Source: DATKYQ01 sp964640665 (GTDB lineage: Bacteria > Myxococcota > B64-G9). Taken from it: a stretch of 64,000 nt of DNA. The position numbers were made by a program, and so were the translations under genes. The stretch lies in NCBI GenBank assembly GCA_964640665.1, contig CAZXHT010000013.1:20492-84491 (forward strand), given 5' to 3'. Under the pieces are notes generated by a model. The model had not been told where the DNA came from and did not search any database. It worked only from the letters and a program-made list of their open reading frames with translations. Below are positions 17,863 to 27,044 of the stretch, piece after piece; positions within the stretch are counted from its first letter, which is position 1, and each line of letters begins with the position of its first letter.

Positions 17863-20800
17863 GTGAATTCGAAATCAACCAGACCCTGTTTGGCCGCGAT
17901 CCTGTCGTTTGTAATCATGTCCACCGGATGCGGCGGATCGATATCCTCGGTCGCCGATGGCGCCCGTGAAGATGCCGACGGCGACGGAGATCGGTTGGAT
18001 GCCGGGGGGGATCTCGGCGCCGACACCGGCATCGACGGTGGTGACCAAAATGGCGATTGGATGTCTGACGGTGGTGATCCGGGTCAACCCCCCGAGCAAG
18101 ATTGGGAGGAGGACAGTTTTCCTTTTCGCAAAATCGTAACATTGCAACCTCACCCGGATCGCGATCGGACCAATTTACCGGTCATTGCGGTCATCGAACA
18201 TCCAGGTACGTTCGTGCTGCGGGAGATGCAGGTATATGAGGTAAGCGGCGGGATGAATCCTGTGCCCGTGGCCGCTTCGTCCTGGAGCGAGCCAGGGGGG
18301 CATCTCACCCAGGTCGGCTTCGGGGCTCCGGGATTGACCCCGGCGGGCGAGACCCGCGAGTTCGCGGTGTACTATCAAACGGCCGACAGTCCCGAACCCT
18401 GGCTGTGGACCGATAGCGGATGGGCTACCCGGCAACAGTTGCCCGGCGGAGTGATCGGGGTCAGCGGCGGATGCTGCGGGATTGTCAGGGAAGTGGACCA
18501 GGGTACGGGCAGCTTGCTTTCGGGCCGTCGCGGCGGCGGGCAAACGGCGTTCAAGCTGCTCTCATCCGGCTGGAAGGTGGCCGAGGGTTTCTCGAATTCC
18601 TACCAACTCGAATCCAACACCAGCATCTACCCGCCCCGCGGTGTCGAATCGGAACCATACGCGGATCTCTACTACGACGCCGACGGTTTCCAGGCCGCCT
18701 TCGCGGCCAGCTGGGGCCTCGATACGCCCGTGCCCCACGGGCTTGCGCTGACCCAGCGTTTGTTCCACACATGGCCGTTCGCACAGTACCTCTTGTCGGC
18801 TGAGTCCAGCGTGAGCCCGTTGAACTTCTCTTCCAACGACTGGAACGGACGCCACGTCTACCTGACGGACAGCTACGACCGGATGATCTCCGACACGCGC
18901 GGAGACGAATCCATTTCCAGCAAGTGGGATACCGGTATGCGTTGGCTGGTGGTTTACGATAGCGCCACAGACAAGGGATTCGGCTGGTTCTCGTCTCACA
19001 AGGGGGTAATCCGCGCAGATCCCGACAGCGGTCCCGTAAATGTCTTTGATTCTTACGGATACAGCTCTGGCTCCAGCTTGAGCTTTTCAGCCCTGTGGAT
19101 GGCGGCCGAGGACAAGGACGAGATAGTGGAGCTGTTCGACGCCATGAAGCCCGGTGTGCTGGTATCCGATTACGAATCGCGCGACCTGAATATCATCGAG
19201 CCCGTAGACGGATCTTTCTATTTTCCCGAAGACACCCTGCGGGTAGCCGTTTCCACACCCGGCAATCCCTTGCCGGTGACCGCCACCCTGACCCTGCCGG
19301 ATGACTCCCGGCAGCCCATGGAGATGAACAGGGTGGGCAATAGCTGGGTCTGGGAAGCCTCCGCACCCCTGGTGTTCAACGTCTCTCACCCGGAGGGAAG
19401 TTGGACTGTCGAGGTGCAGTCAGGCGGCGCAACTCGCCGGGCCACGGTACAGTTCAGGCATCCCGTTCATCCGCGCCTGCTGTTTTCCGCGTCAGATCTG
19501 CCCCAGATCCACTCGCGCAAGGACGGCGCCCACGCGGCCATCTGGAGCGCCATGCTGGCCGAGGCCTCGGGCTACGGCGAACCCATGGATGACCCGGGAC
19601 CCGGCAAGGACATTCGCGGCTACGCCAACAGACTTATCAACCTGGCCCTGATCCAGCTTGTGGACCCTACCCAGGAATACGATGCTCTGCTTTGGAATTA
19701 CTTTTTCAAGATGCTGCGCTACCCCAACTGGACATCGGACGAGCGGCCCTTCAATAACTACGATCTCACCGTGGGTCATTTCTTGACCGCCCTGGCGCTT
19801 ACCTATGACTGGCACTACGACAGGTTCACCCCGGCCGAGCGCAGGGAGTTGCGGGCACGCCTGGCGGACATGGCCGACACCTGGCTGACCACCGGCTGGC
19901 TGCGGCACTACCCGGATATTGATTGGACCCGTTACGGCTCGGTCAGCAACAACCACTACTGGATCAACAACGAGGGAGTGGCGGCTGTCGCCTTCGTGCT
20001 GCAAGACGAACTGCCCGAGACGCGCCGCGCGGCCTGGGAGGAACGAACCGAAGCCAACCTGGCGGTGATCTTGTCCGTGCTCGAAGACGACGGCACCAGT
20101 AACGAAGGCGTGGCCTACCACTCGTACGGTCAAATCAACCTGTTTCCCTGGCTGGACATGCGCGATCGAGCGAACGGCGGACAGACGGCCCATGCCATAC
20201 CCTGGTTCGCAAATTCCATCCTCTGGGATCTGTATTCAATCGCCCCCGGCGGAGAAGACAACTACGGGGGACCAGCCAACTTCGGCGATTGTCCCCCGTA
20301 CCACTACAATCCCCCGCACACTATCCAGGCATGGTTAGCCGCGCGGCTCGACAACGGTTACGCCCAGTGGATGGCCGAAGATCTTCAGTGGCCCCGCCAG
20401 ACGGTTTTTTCTTACCTGTGGTATGACCCGAGCGTTGCGGTGCGCGTCCCCGACGGCTTGCCGCCCTGGCGCCTGTTCGACAACCGGGGCATCTTCGTCT
20501 GGCGCTCTTCGTGGAACAACGACGCAAACTATTTCTCGCTCAAGTCCGGCTCCTACTTCGGGGGGCACGAGCAACCTGACGCCGGACATTTCATTCTGCA
20601 TCGGGCTGGTGTGCCGTACATCACCGACTACGGATATTCGTACTGGAAGATGACAGATGAACACAACTTGATCCTGGCGGACGGGTCAGGTCAGTACGGC
20701 CAGGACAACCAATGGATGGCCGCGGTTGACCCGGCACACTGGGCCGGCCTGCCCTTTGCGCTGGGCGACGCGGCCTACTTCGACATGCTGGCCGATCCGA

Positions 20801-21693
20801 CTCCCATGTACCAGTCGAGCGATCTGCAAAGCTGGCAGCGTGAAGTCGTCGGCCTGCAGCCGGGCATCTTCCTGGTCAGGGATGTCATGGCGGCCGGTGC
20901 GCAGGTCGAGTTCAGCTGGTTGCTGCACGGCTACAAGACCGATCCGCCCAGCTCTGAAAACCACAGCTATACCTATATAGAGCGCCGCCTGGAAAACCCT
21001 TGGGAGGATCAAGGAAACGGCAACTGGCTTATAAGACCCCAGGCCTCGGCGCCCGCTCTCCAACTGCAGGACTGTTCCGCGGACAGTTGGTCTGCCGTGA
21101 TCGAGCCGAGTTTCTACGTGCCCGAGCAAAAACTGGACGTCGGCGGCTACAATGAAGATTTGGAGTCTTTCCAACTGGGCTATCGGCTACGGCGCACCCG
21201 CAGCGACACTGCCGCCTCGTCGCTCGTGGCCGCCTGGTTCGGCGACGCCATTTCTGTCGCGGCTCTAGCCACGTCTGAAGCGGAGGGCGTCCGCCTGTAT
21301 GACTCCGCAGGCGACGTGGCAATCGTGATTTGGCCTTTCAGCGGATCGGCACCGGCCATGTCCGGTCTTGCAGTCAACGGTGCCATGGGCGGGGTACGCC
21401 AGGATGAACCCGCCTATTTCGGAAGAGATCTGACTCAACTCATGCAAGACGGCCAACTGCTCGTTCGGGCGCAAACCCCGGTGAGCATATTCGCCCGCTG
21501 CGAGCACACGGCCGACGTCGACAATCCGCATTTCGCAAGCGTGCAAGCATCATCCGAGGTTGTGCTCGATCTGTACTGTCCCAGCGAGCCGACCCAGCTG
21601 ACAATGGACGGAATCGCCATACCCTTCAACTGGAACGGCGATTTGTTGAGCGTTACGCTTCCAACCGGCAACCATCGCCTCGAGATGTTTTGA
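17863..21693 (+). CDS. Heparinase II/III-like polysaccharide lyase lipoprotein
   Basis: The GTG at 17863 follows GGGAGGTACAAC. The 1276-residue product has a lipoprotein signal ending MSTGC and an Asp/Gly-rich linker over about residues 30-85. A beta-rich N-terminal region without a recognised family runs to about 520. An alginate-lyase/heparinase-type alpha toroid follows at about 535-800 (HPRLLFSASDLPQIHSR, NYDLTVGHFLTALALTYDW, SNNHYWINNEG, SNEGVAYHSYG). The C-terminal heparinase II/III-like beta domain has SGSYFGGHEQPDAGHFILH and DEHNLIL. In this family a Tyr and His/Asn pair cleaves uronic-acid polysaccharides by beta-elimination; the conserved His and Tyr are present. It is probably exposed on the cell surface. 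The substrate could be alginate, a glycosaminoglycan or another uronan. Confidence 0.85.
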   Translation: MNSKSTRPCLAAILSFVIMSTGCGGSISSVADGAREDADGDGDRLDAGGDLGADTGIDGGDQNGDWMSDGGDPGQPPEQDWEEDSFPFRKIVTLQPHPDRDRTNLPVIAVIEHPGTFVLREMQVYEVSGGMNPVPVAASSWSEPGGHLTQVGFGAPGLTPAGETREFAVYYQTADSPEPWLWTDSGWATRQQLPGGVIGVSGGCCGIVREVDQGTGSLLSGRRGGGQTAFKLLSSGWKVAEGFSNSYQLESNTSIYPPRGVESEPYADLYYDADGFQAAFAASWGLDTPVPHGLALTQRLFHTWPFAQYLLSAESSVSPLNFSSNDWNGRHVYLTDSYDRMISDTRGDESISSKWDTGMRWLVVYDSATDKGFGWFSSHKGVIRADPDSGPVNVFDSYGYSSGSSLSFSALWMAAEDKDEIVELFDAMKPGVLVSDYESRDLNIIEPVDGSFYFPEDTLRVAVSTPGNPLPVTATLTLPDDSRQPMEMNRVGNSWVWEASAPLVFNVSHPEGSWTVEVQSGGATRRATVQFRHPVHPRLLFSASDLPQIHSRKDGAHAAIWSAMLAEASGYGEPMDDPGPGKDIRGYANRLINLALIQLVDPTQEYDALLWNYFFKMLRYPNWTSDERPFNNYDLTVGHFLTALALTYDWHYDRFTPAERRELRARLADMADTWLTTGWLRHYPDIDWTRYGSVSNNHYWINNEGVAAVAFVLQDELPETRRAAWEERTEANLAVILSVLEDDGTSNEGVAYHSYGQINLFPWLDMRDRANGGQTAHAIPWFANSILWDLYSIAPGGEDNYGGPANFGDCPPYHYNPPHTIQAWLAARLDNGYAQWMAEDLQWPRQTVFSYLWYDPSVAVRVPDGLPPWRLFDNRGIFVWRSSWNNDANYFSLKSGSYFGGHEQPDAGHFILHRAGVPYITDYGYSYWKMTDEHNLILADGSGQYGQDNQWMAAVDPAHWAGLPFALGDAAYFDMLADPTPMYQSSDLQSWQREVVGLQPGIFLVRDVMAAGAQVEFSWLLHGYKTDPPSSENHSYTYIERRLENPWEDQGNGNWLIRPQASAPALQLQDCSADSWSAVIEPSFYVPEQKLDVGGYNEDLESFQLGYRLRRTRSDTAASSLVAAWFGDAISVAALATSEAEGVRLYDSAGDVAIVIWPFSGSAPAMSGLAVNGAMGGVRQDEPAYFGRDLTQLMQDGQLLVRAQTPVSIFARCEHTADVDNPHFASVQASSEVVLDLYCPSEPTQLTMDGIAIPFNWNGDLLSVTLPTGNHRLEMF

Positions 21694-21716
21694 AGATACC
21701 TTGGTCGGTGTCCGGC

Positions 21717-22763
21717 TCAAGCGGAAGCCGTGTTCAACACGGGTTGAGCAAGCGAGACGTCGGCCTGTTGCAGGATCTGCTTGATGTCCCGATTCACATC
21801 GTGTTGGATGTCCAGGGCGCGAGAGGTGTCGGTGATGTAGTAAAGAACCTGGAGTTGCAAGGCCCCGGCCTCGAAGCCTAACAGATGCAACATCACATTT
21901 TCCGCGATACCCTCCACGGCGCGGATTTCCCCGGCGATCTGCTCGCGAACATGGTCGATCTTTTCGAGCGGCGTATCGCCCGAGATGGCCAGCTTGAAAA
22001 GCACCCGCAAGGAAGGCCGTCGGGATATATTGGTAATCACCGAGGTAGGCGCCAGCGAGTTGGGCACGCTGACCAGGTTGCCGTTCCAGGTGCGGATGCG
22101 GGTGTCACGCAGGCCAATCAATTCGACCGAGCCCTCGTTACCCTGGTAGTTGACCGCCTCCCCCACCTGGAAAGGCCCGTTTATCAAAATCGTGAACGAG
22201 CCGAACACGTTCGAGAGCGTGTCCTTGGCTGCCATGGCCAGCGCCAAACCGCCCAGGCCCAGGCCGGCAAGCAGCGAGCTGATGTTGAAACCCATGTTTG
22301 CCACCAAAAACAGCGCGGCTATGATCCAGACCACCAGGCCGACCACCGAACTGAGTGTGCCGATCAGTTGCGAGAGAAGGGCGTCATCCGAGCGATCGGC
22401 GAAGCGCTTGATGTAGTGTTGTAAAACAGCGTTTATCAGCCTGACCGCCGCGAGCGCGCCGACAATCGTCCAAGCTACCAGCATCACGGTCCAGATCGTC
22501 CGCCCCAGCCAATCGGGCAAGATCAGCTTGCGCAGCGCGGCGTGCGTGCCCGCCAGAAAGACAATCCAGAAGATCGGTCGCGCCCCGATGTCGGCCACCA
22601 TATCGTCGAGCCGGCCGCGCGTGTCCTTGGCCCGGGCGATGACATAGCGGCGCAGTAGCCAGGTGCAAACGAGCGCCACCAGCCAAGCGCACGCGAGCAG
22701 TCCGGCGAAGATCAAATAGTTCAGGATACTATTGTTCCAGTAGACCGAGTCGAGCCAATCCAT
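21717..22763 (-). CDS. MscS-family mechanosensitive ion channel
   Basis: The product has 348 residues. Hydrophobic segments lie near 15-38, 60-80, 90-112 and 130-155. The pore-lining region follows (SSLLAGLGLGGLALAMAAKDTLSNVFGSF, split by Gly/Ala packing residues), then the MscS beta domain with GPFQVGEAV and GSVELIGLRDTRIRTWNGNLVSVPN. This matches the small-conductance channel family, which opens under membrane tension to release solutes. GGGAGGT precedes the ATG. It is the last gene of the sigma/anti-sigma/caspase/VWA operon, 45 bases behind the VWA gene, so it may be induced with them. An own promoter cannot be excluded. Confidence 0.92.
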   Translation of the reverse strand: MDWLDSVYWNNSILNYLIFAGLLACAWLVALVCTWLLRRYVIARAKDTRGRLDDMVADIGARPIFWIVFLAGTHAALRKLILPDWLGRTIWTVMLVAWTIVGALAAVRLINAVLQHYIKRFADRSDDALLSQLIGTLSSVVGLVVWIIAALFLVANMGFNISSLLAGLGLGGLALAMAAKDTLSNVFGSFTILINGPFQVGEAVNYQGNEGSVELIGLRDTRIRTWNGNLVSVPNSLAPTSVITNISRRPSLRVLFKLAISGDTPLEKIDHVREQIAGEIRAVEGIAENVMLHLLGFEAGALQLQVLYYITDTSRALDIQHDVNRDIKQILQQADVSLAQPVLNTASA

Positions 22764-22808
22764 TCCGGCACCTCCCTATGGACTGCATACAGGAGAGCGC
22801 CGCCGGAC

Positions 22809-24569
22809 TCAAGGGCAAGCTGCCTGGTAGTCGATTTTCACAAGCGCATAGGGCAGCGGGGCCTGGCCCTGGTCGAAAACCACTTCTCTGGCTGCGGGCT
22901 CGAAAACGAAGCCTGTCTCAAGCGCCGTGCCGTTGATCGACACCTTGACGGTGTCCGCCGAGATCGGATCGCCTGAGAGCTTGAACCTGCGCTGGTAGCC
23001 GATACTCGCCCCGACCACCTCGAGCATCGGCTGCGAGAAGTTGTCCTGGCAGATGGTCTCGATCGTGCCTCCCAGCCTGCGGGCAAGATCGATGTAGCGC
23101 GTGCCCGGCTGGGCCGAACAATTGTTGCCGCTGCATCCTGGTGTGATGCAGGCAGAGACAACGTCCCAACCCTGTCGACTGTCGTCCCAGGCGTACTCGA
23201 TTTTGGTCGAAGACGGATCGGCAGGATCGCTGAGGCCGACGATGGCCGAAAAAGTGGCCAACGATGGAACGGGCTTTAGCCCCTGCAGGAAGGAGGCGTA
23301 CTGTTCGACCGGAGTCAGCGAGTAGGGCTTGCCCTCGGGATCTTCGGTAAGGCCGTCCGGATCTACACCCTTGGCCGCGTAGTAGCAGACGTTGCCGCTT
23401 ATTGCCGGCATGCTCTCGCTCACGTCTCCCACCTCGCCGCAATCGTCTTCGTCGGAGACGACGATGACCGCCAGGCGCGCCCAGTCGCGCAGGAAGTCGG
23501 CGTTGTAGCTCGCGGCCAGAACTCCCAGCGCCGTGCGCATGGCCGCCAGGCCGCGCTCGTAGCCGCAGCCGTTTATGCCGACCAGCACCGTTCCGCGATC
23601 GTTGGCCTGATCGTAGAAGCAATCCAGGTTGCTATCCGTCACCTCCCGGCAAGTCGGATCGTTGGTAAAGATGAAATCGGGATAGTCGACCGTGCCCTGG
23701 TTGTGGCCCAGGCGATCCTGGAAACGGCCGCTCTCGCCGGTATCGTTCATGCAGCTTCCGGGCATGGGAAGTGACGCGCAAGCGGGGCAGCCGGGTGATT
23801 CCATCCCGGTGGTCACTACCGCGATGTGGTAGTCGACCGCCGCCTCGTCCAGGGCGGCAGCGAAGTCGTTGAAGGAGCTTGCCAGCGCCTGCTGCTCGCC
23901 GACCATCGAGCCCGAGTTATCGACGATGAACAAGGCGTCCACCGCGCCCCCGCCGCCCTGGCTGAATCGCTCTGTACGATTCTCGCTGCCCTGGCAGACG
24001 TGGTCGGGATCGACCGGCAGCGAGATCGTCTCGACCTGCTTCGACTCACCCGATCTTACCCGCAGGTTCTCGATCGACTGATCGAGAAAACCCGAGGCCT
24101 GCAACACGAGATCCCATTTTCCCGCCGGCAGGGCAACATGGAAAGAGCCCGATTCGTCGGGATGGGTAACGATAGGCGTGCCGCTCACGCTCACCTCGAC
24201 TCGGCCGGGAACGTCCAGCGCCACGACTCCGCCCAGTGCCCCGATTGTCCCGGGTTCGATATCGCCCAGATCGAGGTCACCTTCTCCGGCCAGGTCGAAC
24301 TTGTACTGCAGCCCAAGGCTGGCTCCCCAGATCACCCCCAGCGTCTTGCTCGTGCCCGCCGAGGCAACCATCTCGAACGAACCGTCAGTAGCAGTTGTTG
24401 TCATTCTCTCCGGTTCTCCGATCACGAACACCTGCGCCCCCTTGAGCGGTTGGCCGGCGGCCAGTACGTTACCGTGCACCAGCCCCTCTCCCGTCCAGTA
24501 GGGCTCGTTGGAAAGATAGCCGCATCCGGCGGCCAGCAGCATTACAGCGATAACCGATAGACGTTTCAT
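22809..24569 (-). CDS. VWA-domain lipoprotein with carboxypeptidase-regulatory-like domain
   Basis: The ATG at 24569 follows TTGGGAGGTTTCA and starts a lipoprotein signal (LLAAGC, Cys16), giving 586 residues; the longer frame upstream overlaps the previous gene and is rejected. Residues 28-100 resemble a carboxypeptidase regulatory-like fold (VHGNVLAAGQPLKGAQVFV, TDGSFEM). A second such beta domain lies at about 115-190. The von Willebrand A domain follows, with the metal site DNSGSM at 217-222 and a later VVSDEDDCG. A C-terminal tail (about 520-586) has an SGDPISADTVKVSING motif of a beta domain. VWA domains bind proteins through a divalent ion. It lies 16 bases after the caspase-like gene, so joint transcription is likely. 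Confidence 0.87.
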   Translation of the reverse strand: MKRLSVIAVMLLAAGCGYLSNEPYWTGEGLVHGNVLAAGQPLKGAQVFVIGEPERMTTTATDGSFEMVASAGTSKTLGVIWGASLGLQYKFDLAGEGDLDLGDIEPGTIGALGGVVALDVPGRVEVSVSGTPIVTHPDESGSFHVALPAGKWDLVLQASGFLDQSIENLRVRSGESKQVETISLPVDPDHVCQGSENRTERFSQGGGGAVDALFIVDNSGSMVGEQQALASSFNDFAAALDEAAVDYHIAVVTTGMESPGCPACASLPMPGSCMNDTGESGRFQDRLGHNQGTVDYPDFIFTNDPTCREVTDSNLDCFYDQANDRGTVLVGINGCGYERGLAAMRTALGVLAASYNADFLRDWARLAVIVVSDEDDCGEVGDVSESMPAISGNVCYYAAKGVDPDGLTEDPEGKPYSLTPVEQYASFLQGLKPVPSLATFSAIVGLSDPADPSSTKIEYAWDDSRQGWDVVSACITPGCSGNNCSAQPGTRYIDLARRLGGTIETICQDNFSQPMLEVVGASIGYQRRFKLSGDPISADTVKVSINGTALETGFVFEPAAREVVFDQGQAPLPYALVKIDYQAACP

Positions 24570-24585
24570 TGAAACCTCCCAATTC

Positions 24586-26229
24586 CTAAAATGACCATCC
24601 CAGACCACCGAACAGATCCAGGTAGCCAAGATCCAGGTTCTCGGTGTCGGTATGCACCGTAAAAAAGTGAATCCGCGCATCGAGGTCGAAAGAAATCCCG
24701 GCGAACATTTTCAGTCGCAGCCCGGCGACCAGACCGGGCGAGAAGTTGAAATAGTGCTGATCCTGGCCGACGGCCGACAGGTTGCGCCGCAGCAGGTGCA
24801 GGCCGGCCAATCTGGGACCGACCAGCAGCGAGACTGGTCCGAGATCGAAGCGGTAAAGTAGTTGCAAGCCATAGGCAATCTCGACAAGATCCTGGGAGAC
24901 CGCAAGCCCTCCAATCTCGAGGTCTTGCCCGCCTCCTCCGGCGATCAGGTCCAGGCCGGTTTCGAAACCGTCAAGCGGAAAGTCGACCCGCGAAATGGAC
25001 ACGCCCGCCACCGGCGCCGGGGCCACCATACTCCGGCGCACGCCGGCGTCGAGAAACATCTGGTATCCCGCACGGGCCACGATGTGCCAGCGGGGCTCGA
25101 CATCTTGCATGAGTTGCTCGACCGTCACCCGATCTCCGCGGCGCAGTTCTATCTTCTCGTCCAGGGCCGGATGGTCGCCGTTGTCGCTGACCACGACACG
25201 GTGAACACCGGGTTCGAGCACCAGGCGCGCGGGCAGCTTTCCCTTGTCGCGGCCGTCCACCACAACACGCATACCCTCGAAGCGGGTCAGGAAAGAAAAG
25301 AGCACCGGGTCGGCCGGCCGCACCCGGCGTCCGCTGAGCACGATCGGATCGGCCCCGACAATACTCGACTCCATCTGAGGACGCTGGCGACCACTCGAAT
25401 AGTAATAGGTATGCTCCATGGCGTAGGCGTGAGCCTCGCTGGCGGTGACCGCCCCGTCGCCGTCCTCGTCCTTGCCGGAAAGAGCCTCGATCAAAAAACT
25501 CGTGTAGATGTCATGGCCCAGCTTGTCGTCCTCGCGGGCGGCCTCGCCCCATGAGCTGGCGGTCAGAACCATGGTGGCCCGGCTGATCTCTTCGAGAGGC
25601 CGCACGAAAAAAGACCCCTTGGTACCAGCAAGCTCACGGGCCAGGCGGTCCGGCAAGGCCGACTTGCCCGAACCCGAAGTGCAGGCTGCCAGAATCAGCA
25701 CCTTGCGCGCGGAGGGCATGCGCTCGAAGCGTTCGAGCAATTCGTCCACCGCCAGCGTGCTATGCCGAACCCGGCCCTGGTCGCTGTCCGTGGCCACCAG
25801 GTAGCGTCGCAGATCGCCGCCCGGTTCGCGGGCCAGAGTACCGTGAGTAGAGAAATACAAAAGCACGGTGTCCGAGCGGCTGGTGTTTGAGGCGCTCAGG
25901 CGATCGATGGCGGCCTCTATGCTTGACAGGCTCTCGCCGCCGGTGTCGGCCAGGATCTCGACGCGATCGAAGCGGCCCCGGTGGGGATCTTCGAGCAGCG
26001 CTCCCAGATCCTTGGCGTCCTTGCGGGCATGTTTCAGAGCCGGCCAGCGCTCGTCAGTAAATTCGTCGATCCCGACCAGTAGCGCCAGCCGCCGGGATCC
26101 GAGCGCGCCGGAGACGGTCTTCGTCTCCAGGTCGACCAGCGGCTCCAGGCCTCCCTTGGCGCGTCCACCCGTGGCGCAGGCGCCAAGGGCGAATAAAGCT
26201 GCCAGCAGAAATAGCGCGGCGGTTTTCAA
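24586..26229 (-). CDS. Caspase-like (C14) lipoprotein with PEGA and barrel-like C-terminus
   Basis: The start is a TTG at 26229, preceded by CCAAGGAGGGGG; it overlaps the TGA of the upstream anti-sigma gene as TTGA. The lipobox is ALGAC (Cys18). Residues 45-290 are a caspase/metacaspase-like p20 domain: LALLVGIDEF, then the catalytic His129 in FSTHGTL and Cys183 in LILAACTSGSG. An EF-hand-like loop (GKDEDGDGAVTASE) follows. A PEGA-type domain covers about 310-370 (VVVDGRDKGKLPARLVLEPG). Residues about 395-547 alternate in hydrophobicity with an aromatic C-terminus (GGLGWSF), like an outer-membrane beta barrel. The combination of lipid anchor, protease and barrel is unusual. It presumably acts in the periplasm or at the outer membrane; the substrate is unknown. 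Confidence 0.88.
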   Translation of the reverse strand: MKTAALFLLAALFALGACATGGRAKGGLEPLVDLETKTVSGALGSRRLALLVGIDEFTDERWPALKHARKDAKDLGALLEDPHRGRFDRVEILADTGGESLSSIEAAIDRLSASNTSRSDTVLLYFSTHGTLAREPGGDLRRYLVATDSDQGRVRHSTLAVDELLERFERMPSARKVLILAACTSGSGKSALPDRLARELAGTKGSFFVRPLEEISRATMVLTASSWGEAAREDDKLGHDIYTSFLIEALSGKDEDGDGAVTASEAHAYAMEHTYYYSSGRQRPQMESSIVGADPIVLSGRRVRPADPVLFSFLTRFEGMRVVVDGRDKGKLPARLVLEPGVHRVVVSDNGDHPALDEKIELRRGDRVTVEQLMQDVEPRWHIVARAGYQMFLDAGVRRSMVAPAPVAGVSISRVDFPLDGFETGLDLIAGGGGQDLEIGGLAVSQDLVEIAYGLQLLYRFDLGPVSLLVGPRLAGLHLLRRNLSAVGQDQHYFNFSPGLVAGLRLKMFAGISFDLDARIHFFTVHTDTENLDLGYLDLFGGLGWSF

Positions 26230-27044
26230 GGCGCTTCCCCCTCCTTGGAAACCACGATGGTCACGTCATCATATGATACCACCTGACCGGGTATTGGTGA
26301 TCCCGCAGACATGCGCAGAACGTCTTGCGGCCGCGAAAGCGGCTGCATTGCGCACAGGGCTACGAAGCGCAGTTTTCCCGCGTGATCTTTCAGCGAAAAG
26401 GCCGCCGGGTGTCCGGCGGTCTCGGGAGAATACGCGCCGCCAGGGTGATGAATGGGCGCCCGGCCCGAAGCCGGCGACAGCATTTCAAAAGAACTTTCCG
26501 TCTGGCAAGCCAGGTACAGATAACAGGGCCCGGTCGTGTCGATCCGGAACACCAAACGTTCGCTGGAGGCGACTTTCCCGCCCGAAGCGATCCGTTCAAT
26601 GCCCGCCGCATTCTTCACGTCTGCCCGCAGGCGTCCCACCGTAAGCCCTATCGCCGGTGCCCCGGCCAGCATGTCCGCGCCCTTGATCCTGGTAGTCTCG
26701 CCCTCGTCCGATGCCGCAAAATGAACCAGAGCCAGGCCGATGCCAATCACGGCAAGCATCGCAATCCCGGCCGCGGGCAGGAGCCTCAGAGACATTCCGA
26801 AAAACCTCTCCGGGCGACCGGCCAAGACTTGTTCACGCGCGGCCGGTGACAGATCTTCGGGATCGCTTGCGCGTTCGAGAATTTCCATCAACATTCCCAG
26901 CTGCCCGGCATCGAGTTCGGCCATGAAATTCTCGCACTCTTCACAATCCTGGCCTAGGTGTGTAAAAAGCCTGCGCTCCTCGGCGACGCTCAAGCGTCCC
27001 GCAAGCAGCCGTTCATACAATTCGTTGTTCAAGTGCCCGTTCAT
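26226..27044 (-). CDS. Anti-sigma factor, single-pass membrane protein with zinc-finger-like N-terminus
   Basis: The product has 272 residues. The N-terminal 45 residues have HLGQDCEEC (His29, Cys34, Cys37), close to the HxxxCxxC of zinc anti-sigma domains though the first gap is four. One membrane segment lies at about 87-110 (LLPAAGIAMLAVIGIGLAL), which puts residues about 111-272 outside the cytoplasm. The outer part is a beta-rich domain of unassigned family (RLVFRIDTTGPCYLYLACQ) that could be a sensor. The ATG overlaps the sigma gene stop as ATGA, and its own stop overlaps the caspase gene start. By family logic it holds the sigma factor at the membrane until an envelope signal arrives. 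Confidence 0.8.
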   Translation of the reverse strand: MNGHLNNELYERLLAGRLSVAEERRLFTHLGQDCEECENFMAELDAGQLGMLMEILERASDPEDLSPAAREQVLAGRPERFFGMSLRLLPAAGIAMLAVIGIGLALVHFAASDEGETTRIKGADMLAGAPAIGLTVGRLRADVKNAAGIERIASGGKVASSERLVFRIDTTGPCYLYLACQTESSFEMLSPASGRAPIHHPGGAYSPETAGHPAAFSLKDHAGKLRFVALCAMQPLSRPQDVLRMSAGSPIPGQVVSYDDVTIVVSKEGEAP

